Of a DNA stretch of 5,407 nt, positions 1 to 5,407 are shown one piece after another. A program made the translations under genes and the position numbers. Source of the DNA: Fidelibacterota bacterium UBA7303 (lineage in GTDB: Bacteria > Fidelibacterota > Marinisomatia > Marinisomatales > UBA1611); the NCBI GenBank assembly GCA_002471805.1, contig DKQR01000077.1:1-5407 (forward strand). Reading direction: 5' to 3'. Every line of letters begins with the position of its first letter. Positions within the stretch are counted from its first letter, which is position 1. The notes beneath the pieces were generated by a model. That model saw only the letters and a list, made by a program, of their open reading frames with translations. It searched no databases and was not told where the DNA came from.

Positions 1-575
1 CCAAGAAACCCAAAAACAGATCCAAGTTCAAAATTGGCCCGGCGTACGTATCCTGATTGAATTAATTGACGGATATGTGTGCTGGAAATAATTGTATTGT
101 CATCAGTAATCGGCGGAACAATTTCCAGTTCAATCTCATGCTCGCTGCAATAGGATGTTAAGAATTCCGGACTACCTTCCCGCTTAAAACCGAAATGGTG
201 GTCATAACCAACGATAATGAAATATGGATTAAAAAATGGAAGAATTGTATTGTCTAAGAATTCTCTGGCTGTTGTTTTTGAAAATTGTACAGTAAAATCA
301 ATTACATAAACCAGATCAATGCCCAACGATTCTATGATCTCTAATTTTTGCTCCAGGCCCATGATCAGGGATAATTTGTCTGCGGCAGGATCCAGAATAT
401 GCCGTGGATGGGGATCAAAGGTTACCAGCACAGATGGGACACAAAGAGCGTTCGCATGATGGGTCACTGAACTTAAAATGCCAAAATGTCCGCGATGTAT
501 ACCATCGTATGAGCCAATAGTTACAATGGATGAGCTTAGTTTTTCAAATTTATCCAGTGTATTCAGGATGTCCAT
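1..575 (-). CDS. ribF: Bifunctional riboflavin kinase / FAD synthetase RibF (3' end beyond window)
   Basis: RibF phosphorylates riboflavin to FMN and adenylates FMN to FAD in the cytoplasm. Seen: an open frame of 191 complete codons from an ATG at 575-573 to the window edge with no stop, so the gene is cut by the window, not broken. The visible part is the N-terminal FMN adenylyltransferase domain. Its nucleotidyltransferase motif TIGSYDGIHRGH lies at about residues 19-30, FDPHPR at 53-58, the DFTxxFSxxTAxEFL signature at about 93-107, VGYDHHFG at 122-129, and SSTHIR at 164-169. All are typical of the family. The C-terminal riboflavin kinase domain would lie outside, so bifunctionality is assumed from the family. 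The start overlaps the truB stop by 13 nt. A weak Shine-Dalgarno-like AAGG (580-583) sits 4 nt before the ATG, the only such hint at the four starts visible here. Known: truB-ribF adjacency is common in bacteria. Confidence 0.96.
   Translation of the reverse strand, partial: MDILNTLDKFEKLSSSIVTIGSYDGIHRGHFGILSSVTHHANALCVPSVLVTFDPHPRHILDPAADKLSLIMGLEQKLEIIESLGIDLVYVIDFTVQFSKTTAREFLDNTILPFFNPYFIIVGYDHHFGFKREGSPEFLTSYCSEHEIELEIVPPITDDNTIISSTHIRQLIQSGYVRRANFELGSVFGFL
563..575 (-). other. truB/ribF 13-nt coding overlap
   Basis: The ribF ATG (575-573) lies 13 nt before the end of the truB TGA stop (565-563), so the two genes share these bases in different frames. The preceding AAGG at 580-583 is a minimal ribosome-binding signal. 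Re-initiation after truB termination is plausible. Confidence 0.85.
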
Positions 576-1207
576 TTTGCCTTAAAATGTTCAATAGTTT
601 GGGATTCGTCAATGGAATATCCGCCCACCTGGGTGCGGATTAATGAGGTCAGGTGCCCAACCGTATCCAGTTTATCTGCAATATCCTTGCCCAGAACCCG
701 TATATAGGTTCCCTTGGAGCAAATGACGGTAAAAGTGATCTTATGATCACAATATTCAAGAAATTTGATATCCCTGACATGGATTTCCACTGGTTTGCGG
801 TCAATTTCAATGTTTTTCCTGGCCAGTTTGTACAGACGGATGCCATTTATTTTTTTCGCAGAAAACATGGGCGGCATTTGCATAGTTTTCCCTAAAAATG
901 AATGTAAAACGGATTCAATTTTTTCCACTGTCAATGCTGGAACCTGTTTTTGATCAGTGACATTGCCTTCGGTGTCCAGCGTATCTGTACCGGTTCCCAG
1001 GGAAAGGACAGCAGTGTAGGACTTGTCTGAATGGGTAATACCATTCAACCGTTTAGTATCTTTGCCAGTGCCGATAATCAGCACACCTTCAGCAAACGGG
1101 TCCAGCGTACCGCCGTGTCCCACCTTTTTCTCTCGAGTGATACTGCGGATTTTTTTTACCACGTCAAAGGAGGTCCAGCCCACTGGTTTACGAATGTTCA
1201 GAATCAT
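563..1207 (-). CDS. truB: tRNA pseudouridine(55) synthase TruB, short form
   Basis: TruB isomerises uridine 55 in the T-loop of most tRNAs to pseudouridine and also acts as a tRNA folding chaperone. Seen: 214 residues. The N-terminus has KPVGWTS at 7-13. The catalytic-loop motif VGHGGTLDPFAEGVL is at 29-43, with D36 as the expected nucleophilic aspartate. KSYTA at 62-66 carries the conserved active-site tyrosine Y64. GTDTLDTEG is at 73-81, PPMFSAKKINGIRLY at 112-126, and SKGTYIR at 164-170 with the conserved R170. The final GHLTSLIRTQVGGYS closes the catalytic domain, and only about 17 residues follow, so no C-terminal PUA or TruB_C domain is present. E. coli TruB is about 100 residues longer. 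The ATG (1207-1205) lies inside the end of rbfA (20-nt overlap) and puts the family's KPxGxTS motif at the usual distance from the start. No Shine-Dalgarno is seen before it. Confidence 0.97.
   Translation of the reverse strand: MILNIRKPVGWTSFDVVKKIRSITREKKVGHGGTLDPFAEGVLIIGTGKDTKRLNGITHSDKSYTAVLSLGTGTDTLDTEGNVTDQKQVPALTVEKIESVLHSFLGKTMQMPPMFSAKKINGIRLYKLARKNIEIDRKPVEIHVRDIKFLEYCDHKITFTVICSKGTYIRVLGKDIADKLDTVGHLTSLIRTQVGGYSIDESQTIEHFKAKWTS
1188..1207 (-). other. rbfA/truB 20-nt coding overlap
   Basis: The last 20 nt of rbfA, including its TAA stop, also encode the first residues of TruB (MILNIR) in a different frame. Both readings are supported: TruB needs this start to place KPxGxTS correctly, and RbfA has no earlier stop. 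Translational coupling is the likely consequence. Confidence 0.85.
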
Positions 1208-1571
1208 CTTTCGTTTTATTCTTATTTATCTCATGAAACAGCTTATTTATCTTATCCCCATAGGTGAAGCTTTCATCGAGATAAAACCGTAAATCCGGAA
1301 CATGTTTAAAATGCAGTTCCGGACTCATGTATTTTTTAAATGCCTTCCGTTTCTTATTGATCTCTATATTGATTTCCTGGTCTGATTTTTTACGTCCCAA
1401 TACACTGTAGTAAACTTTTGCCGATCTTAGATCCGGTGCAACATCCACATATGAGAATGTAACAAACCCAAGGTAGGAAAGGTCTATGTTCTTAATTAAA
1501 ATACCGCTAAGTACATCCAGGACCTGGTTGCTGACCCGGTCCATTCTATTATACGGTTTACTTTGGTTCAA
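1188..1571 (-). CDS. rbfA: 30S ribosome-binding factor RbfA
   Basis: RbfA is a small KH-fold protein that binds the 30S subunit late in assembly, helps 16S rRNA 5'-end maturation and is needed for cold adaptation in E. coli. Seen: 127 residues, a normal family length. An N-terminal helix RMDRVSNQVLDVLSGIL (9-25) is followed by LGFVTFSYVDVAPDLRSAKVYYSVLG (34-59, the strand and DLxxAKVY signature) and VPDLRFYLDESFTYGDKI (91-108, matching the PELxFxxDxSxxxGxxI signature). The start is chosen as TTG at 1571-1569, overlapping the infB stop as TTGA. It gives the short N-terminal lead usual in RbfA. The alternative ATG at 1544-1542 would remove nine residues and leave almost nothing before the first helix. 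The usual AxG interhelical kink is not evident: residues 74-76 are KRK at that position. The C-terminus is a charged, probably disordered tail whose codons overlap the start of truB. Confidence 0.94.
   Translation of the reverse strand: MNQSKPYNRMDRVSNQVLDVLSGILIKNIDLSYLGFVTFSYVDVAPDLRSAKVYYSVLGRKKSDQEINIEINKKRKAFKKYMSPELHFKHVPDLRFYLDESFTYGDKINKLFHEINKNKTKDDSEHS
1568..1571 (-). other. infB/rbfA stop-start overlap (TTGA)
   Basis: The infB stop TGA (1570-1568) shares bases with a TTG start for rbfA (1571-1569), giving a four-base TTGA overlap. This is the TTG counterpart of the common ATGA arrangement and suggests that ribosomes finishing infB re-initiate on rbfA. The nearest purine-rich AGAGG-like stretch lies over 20 nt upstream, too far for ordinary Shine-Dalgarno use from this start. 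The TTG start is inferred from RbfA family alignment, not proven. Confidence 0.75.
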
Positions 1572-4048
1572 TTCGTTTCTAGCTTACGCTTTACCTCTCG
1601 AATTTCATATACTTCAATAATATCCCCTTCCTCGAATTTTTTTATTCCATCTACTCCAATTCCACATTCCAAGCCATCTTTCACCTCCCGGGCATCATCT
1701 TTATGCCGTTTCAGGGAGTTGATGGATCCTTCAGCAATCATTTCACCATCGCGAATGATCCGTGCCTTGCCATTCCGAATTATTAATCCTTCAATGACTT
1801 TACATCCGGCAATGAAACCGATCTTTGGAATCTTGAATTGGGTAAGCACTTCAGCTCTTCCCAAGCTGCTTTCCACCTGATCTGGCTCCAGCATACCCTC
1901 CAGAGCCAGGGTCAGTTCCTCTACAGCGTTATAGATCACATTATATGTTCGAATATCCACCCCAGCCTGTTTGGCCTGCAGTCTTGCATTCGAACTGACC
2001 TGAACATGAAAGCCAATGATGACCGCCTTGGAGGCATCAGCCAGAATTACATCTGATTCAGTAACCATACCGACCGCCTGATGGATGACCTTAATTCCCA
2101 CCTCTTTCGTGTTCAGTTTTTCAATTGTTTCTGCTAGTACTTCCACAGAACCGTCCACATCTCCTTTAATCACTACAGGCAGTGTTTTCATTGTCCCCTC
2201 TTTGATCAGGGAAGAAATATGATCCAATGTAAATGCCATTTTTTTATGCTCAATCTCCCGGCGTATTCGCTGCCGGTCAGTAGAAATGCGTTTCAGATCT
2301 TTTTCATTCTCCACCACTGCGAATATATCTGCAGCCTGCGGCACTTGATCGAAACCTTGAATTTGGACTGCGTCAGATGGAAAGGCTTTTTTTAGTTTTT
2401 GTCCATGATCATTGGTAATGGATTTGACCTTTCCAGAAAAATCATTGCAGATGAAAGGATCTCCTATTTCCAGAGTACCTTTCTGGATCAGCAGCGTGCC
2501 CACGGGACCCAATCCCCGATCCAGACGGGATTCAATGATAGTGCCGCGTGCATTACAGTCCTTATTGGTCTTCAGATCCATCACTTCCGTTTCTAATAAT
2601 AGACTGTCCATCAGGCTGTCCATACTCATTCCTGTCTTGGCACTGATCTCCACATCCTGCACTTTCCCTCCCCAGGATTCAGTTAATACTTCATGTTCCG
2701 ACAATTCACGGCGTACTTTCTCCGGATCTGCACCTGGTTTATCCATCTTATTGATGGCCACAATCATTGGGACATTGGCAGCCTTGGTATGATTTATAGC
2801 TTCAATCGTCTGGGGCATAACAGAATCATCTGCAGAAACGACCAGGATTACAATATCTGTGACCTGGGCGCCACGGGCACGCATAGCTGTGAAAGCTTCA
2901 TGGCCCGGTGTATCCAGAAACGTGATCATCTGGTTATTGTATTCCACCTGATAAGCCCCGATATGCTGCGTGATGCCGCCGGATTCCCCTTCCGCAATAT
3001 TTGTCTTTTTGATATAATCCAGTAAACTTGTTTTACCATGATCCACATGTCCCATCACAGTAACGATGGGAGCTCTGGGCACAGCACTTTCAATATCTTC
3101 ATCTGTATCTTCAAACGAAAGCAGATCTTCACCCACATCGGTGATCTTTTCCGCTGTAAACCCGAAATTATCTGCCATGAGTTCTACAACATCCCAGTCC
3201 AGTCTCTGGTTCTTGGTTACCAGCATTCCCAATTCAATACAGGTTTGCACAATGTCACTGGAGGTCACTTCGAATATTTTGGCTAATTCATCCACATTGG
3301 AAAATTCTGCGATCTGAATAACGGGTTTAACGGTATCGGAAACTTCTTCCGGCTGTTGATCTACTTTCGATTTCTTATAGGTTTTCTTCCTGGTTTTAAC
3401 ATCCATCTGAGCCAGGACACCCTTGACCTTCATTTTTATTGATTTTGGCGCCGCCGAATCATCAGCTTTAGTATCTTTCTTTGCTGTGGGCTGCTTACTG
3501 GTCCCTTTCCCTATTTCCGATTGAATATTTTCAAGGTTGATGGTCCGCAATTTTTTAGTGGTTTTGAATTTTTTCTTCAGGTCCCTGGCTTTTTTACTCC
3601 GGGCTGATTTGTAATCCTGCTCTTTTTCTTCCTGCTTTCGTTTCAGTTCTTCCGACTTTTGCTGGTGCAGTTCTTGTTGATCTCTTTTCTGCTTCTCCTG
3701 TGCTGCCTGACGATTGTCCTCTTCCTCTTTGAGTTTCCGCTGGATTTCAATTTCCTTTTGTTCAAGATCGCGCTGTTCATCCAGGGAAAGTAATTCAAGT
3801 TTTTTTGTAGTCTGCTGTCTTTCTTTCAATCGGACATCGTGAATTTCTTTGCGTACCTGCTCTTTACGGTACCGCTCAACTGTTTCCCTGTCCTTGGAGA
3901 ATTCTGCCATAATCAGTTGATGAACTGTTTCATCAACTGGCGACATATGGCTTGATACAGCAACTTTTTTGGATTTCAAGAAGCTGAGAATATCCGTATG
4001 TGAAATATTCAGTTCCTTTGCGATTTGGAAAATTCGGGTTTTGGCCAT
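1568..4048 (-). CDS. infB: Translation initiation factor IF2
   Basis: IF2 is the GTPase that recruits formyl-Met-tRNA to the 30S subunit and promotes 50S joining. Seen: 826 residues, complete. A first IF2_N helical module (about 1-50) is followed by a Lys/Glu/Gln-rich probable coiled coil (about 53-160) and a basic linker (about 146-230). A second IF2_N-like module is at about 247-299. The G domain (about 325-492) has every GTPase motif intact: G1 GHVDHGKT 333-340, G2 GGIT 357-360 (its Thr is the switch I threonine), G3 DTPGH 379-383, G4 NKMD 433-436, G5 SAK 469-471. Domain II spans about 498-588, domain III about 615-715 (GFHVQVS at 679-685), and the fMet-tRNA-binding domain IV about 735-826, with GLECGIG at 792-798 and the FEEGDIIEVYE end. 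The ATG at 4048-4046 lies 3 nt after the nusA stop with no Shine-Dalgarno, so coupling to nusA translation is likely. The N-terminal MAKTRIFQIAKEL matches the family start well. Confidence 0.99.
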   Translation of the reverse strand: MAKTRIFQIAKELNISHTDILSFLKSKKVAVSSHMSPVDETVHQLIMAEFSKDRETVERYRKEQVRKEIHDVRLKERQQTTKKLELLSLDEQRDLEQKEIEIQRKLKEEEDNRQAAQEKQKRDQQELHQQKSEELKRKQEEKEQDYKSARSKKARDLKKKFKTTKKLRTINLENIQSEIGKGTSKQPTAKKDTKADDSAAPKSIKMKVKGVLAQMDVKTRKKTYKKSKVDQQPEEVSDTVKPVIQIAEFSNVDELAKIFEVTSSDIVQTCIELGMLVTKNQRLDWDVVELMADNFGFTAEKITDVGEDLLSFEDTDEDIESAVPRAPIVTVMGHVDHGKTSLLDYIKKTNIAEGESGGITQHIGAYQVEYNNQMITFLDTPGHEAFTAMRARGAQVTDIVILVVSADDSVMPQTIEAINHTKAANVPMIVAINKMDKPGADPEKVRRELSEHEVLTESWGGKVQDVEISAKTGMSMDSLMDSLLLETEVMDLKTNKDCNARGTIIESRLDRGLGPVGTLLIQKGTLEIGDPFICNDFSGKVKSITNDHGQKLKKAFPSDAVQIQGFDQVPQAADIFAVVENEKDLKRISTDRQRIRREIEHKKMAFTLDHISSLIKEGTMKTLPVVIKGDVDGSVEVLAETIEKLNTKEVGIKVIHQAVGMVTESDVILADASKAVIIGFHVQVSSNARLQAKQAGVDIRTYNVIYNAVEELTLALEGMLEPDQVESSLGRAEVLTQFKIPKIGFIAGCKVIEGLIIRNGKARIIRDGEMIAEGSINSLKRHKDDAREVKDGLECGIGVDGIKKFEEGDIIEVYEIREVKRKLETN

Positions 4049-4051
4049 GAA

Positions 4052-5407
4052 TTAATTTACACTTTTGGCTGCAGTCTCTCCCTTTTCTGCAGTTTCTTCC
4101 ACCGGAGACGGGTTCAATTCATCATCGCCGGTATTCTCATCGGAGCTATTGACCTTCTCCTCTTCTTCAGATTGGTCTTTCACCTCATCTTCACTTTCCG
4201 GTAACTCCGAATCGGCTGTTTCGTCACTGGAATCCGGATTATCGGCAGTTTCTAACTCCAGATCCAGAAAATCAGGCAGTTCTTCCACTTCTTCTTCCAC
4301 TTCAATTTCACGTTCCACAAACGACTGAACCGCTTCATAGATAATATCCAGAAGACCTTCATCAAGTTCCTTTACTTCCAACAGAGTTTCCATATCCGCA
4401 TCCAGAAGGTCAGAAACACTCTTGATTCCCGTTTTAGACAAAACAACAGCCACTTTTTCGGGGACACCATCAATATCACTCAACGGTGTTTTATGATCTT
4501 CCTGGATACGTTCATACTGCTTGACACCATAGGCATCAATCCGATATTGGGTAACCTGCGACGCCAAGTTAACATTTGTACCGCTGCGCCCTATGGCCGA
4601 ATCCAGATTTTCATCATCAAACAAAGCCACACAGTATTTCTTTTCATCATCAATGAATAGTTGCACTGGTTTTGCCGGAGACAGGGCACGGCTGATCAAT
4701 ATTTCAGGCTGATCACTCATATTAACAATGTCGATTTTTTCATTATTCATTTCCCGCACAATGGCCTGGATCCTGCTACCGCGCATCCCTACGCAGGCAC
4801 CAACAGGATCAATCCTGCGATCGTTGGATTTCACAATGATCTTGGCCCGATTCCCGGGGCTGCGGGAAATAGCTGTTATATCTATTATACCATCTTCGAC
4901 CTCTGGTACTTCCATCTCAAACAGCTTGTATAAAAAATGATTGTCGCTTCGGGATACAACAATATCCGGTCCTTTGGATGTAATCTCTACCGATTTAATT
5001 ACGGCTCGAATCGTATCACCGCGGCGATACCGTTCAGAAGGAATTTGTTCATTCTTCGGCAAGCGCAATTCAGCTTGTTCAATGTTGATGAAAATACTAT
5101 CTCGCTGGACCTGGTGTACCACGCCAATAATAATTTCGCCGACTCGGTGAGCGTAATCCTCATAAATATAATTACGTTCAACATCCCGCAGTCTCTGGGC
5201 GAAGAATTGTTTTGCAGTCACAATGAGACGCCGGCCAAATATCTGGGGATCAATCACCTCCACGAACACATCGCCAATTTCAAGGTCTTCTGCTGCTTCC
5301 GGCTCTTTTTCAATTGCTTCTGCCAAAGTGATTTCTACTTTTTGATCATCGATTTCTTCTACAATAGTTTTTTCGGCATAGATCTCAATTTCACCTTTAT
5401 CAAGATT
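4052..5407 (-). CDS. nusA: Transcription termination/antitermination factor NusA (5' end beyond window)
   Basis: NusA binds RNA polymerase and nascent RNA and tunes pausing, termination and antitermination. Seen: 451 codons plus stop, open to the window edge. A TTG at 5326-5324 is in frame but is not the start. The 27 codons above it (including GEIEIYAEK) read as normal NusA N-terminal domain, so the true start lies outside, perhaps 30-40 residues further up. Numbering from the window edge, the N-terminal domain includes FGRR at 57-60 and TAKQ at 64-67. S1 spans about 88-155. KH1 spans about 156-232, with GMRG at 207-210 followed by the REMNNEKIDIV signature. KH2 follows, with IGRSGTNVNLAS at about 272-283. 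A helix-hairpin-helix type domain is at about 308-365, and a strongly acidic tail at 366-451 (35 Asp/Glu, 5 Lys/Arg of 86). Both KH GxxG loops are intact. It is first of the visible genes; in many bacteria rimP precedes it. Confidence 0.97.
   Translation of the reverse strand, partial: NLDKGEIEIYAEKTIVEEIDDQKVEITLAEAIEKEPEAAEDLEIGDVFVEVIDPQIFGRRLIVTAKQFFAQRLRDVERNYIYEDYAHRVGEIIIGVVHQVQRDSIFINIEQAELRLPKNEQIPSERYRRGDTIRAVIKSVEITSKGPDIVVSRSDNHFLYKLFEMEVPEVEDGIIDITAISRSPGNRAKIIVKSNDRRIDPVGACVGMRGSRIQAIVREMNNEKIDIVNMSDQPEILISRALSPAKPVQLFIDDEKKYCVALFDDENLDSAIGRSGTNVNLASQVTQYRIDAYGVKQYERIQEDHKTPLSDIDGVPEKVAVVLSKTGIKSVSDLLDADMETLLEVKELDEGLLDIIYEAVQSFVEREIEVEEEVEELPDFLDLELETADNPDSSDETADSELPESEDEVKDQSEEEEKVNSSDENTGDDELNPSPVEETAEKGETAAKSVN

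Noticed and set aside
735..750. Perfect inverted repeat GTGATC-TTAT-GATCAC
   Set aside because: A 6-bp stem with a 4-nt loop lies deep in the truB coding sequence, where the codons are explained by the protein (CDHKIT). There is no U-tract and no gene boundary, so chance is the simplest reading.
2412..2792. Plus-strand open frame of 126 codons inside infB
   Set aside because: Lies wholly antisense to the conserved IF2 G domain and domain II; its translation shows no domain, and several other plus-strand frames in this block are similar shadows.
4069..4092. Two CTGCAG hexamers 12 nt apart just upstream of infB that could pair as a hairpin with a GGGAGAG loop
   Set aside because: They encode similar ETA stretches in the low-complexity NusA tail. 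The purine-rich run is about 27 nt from the infB ATG, too far for a ribosome-binding site.
4065..4328. Plus-strand open frame of 87 codons rich in serine
   Set aside because: It is the antisense shadow of the Asp/Glu-rich NusA tail: GAA/GAT-rich codons read backward as TTC/ATC/TCT. No family resemblance.
5324..5326. TTG as the start codon of nusA
   Set aside because: The same frame stays open to the window edge, and the upstream codons read as the conserved NusA N-terminal domain, so the TTG is an internal leucine codon.
1..5407. A hidden novel system (defence, mobile or RNA element) in this window
   Set aside because: All but 3 bases are accounted for by five recognisable housekeeping genes with intact motifs, and I see no displaced, foreign or repeated segment.

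Overview
The window is a single block of five co-directional genes on the minus strand. In transcription order (high to low coordinates) they are nusA (5' end missing), infB, rbfA, truB and ribF (3' end missing). It is essentially 100% coding: the only non-coding bases are 3 nt between nusA and infB, and the other three junctions overlap by 4, 20 and 13 nt. No stretch over 300 bases lacks a gene. I see no RNA gene, mobile element, CRISPR array, terminator or convincing promoter. The operon continues past both window edges.

This is the widely conserved bacterial transcription/translation operon. NusA modulates RNA polymerase pausing, termination and antitermination. IF2 (infB) is the GTPase that brings initiator tRNA and joins the ribosomal subunits. 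RbfA matures the 30S subunit. TruB makes the universal tRNA T-loop pseudouridine 55. RibF makes FMN/FAD and often travels with truB, although it has no obvious mechanistic link to the others. The tight overlaps suggest one polycistronic message with translational coupling.

Organism (inference): a bacterium with moderately AT-leaning DNA. The clues are the near absence of Shine-Dalgarno motifs before internal starts, a short TruB without room for a C-terminal PUA domain, an RbfA lacking the usual AxG kink, and the style of the NusA and IF2 sequences (for example a conserved SSHMSPVDE in the IF2 N-terminus). These recall the Fibrobacterota-Chlorobiota-Bacteroidota (FCB) superphylum and relatives such as Marinimicrobia or Calditrichota. 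The assignment is tentative.

I found no evidence of a new biological system. This is a normal housekeeping region, and the findings below are modest: junction architecture, a TTG start inside a TTGA overlap, and lineage-type domain variations.
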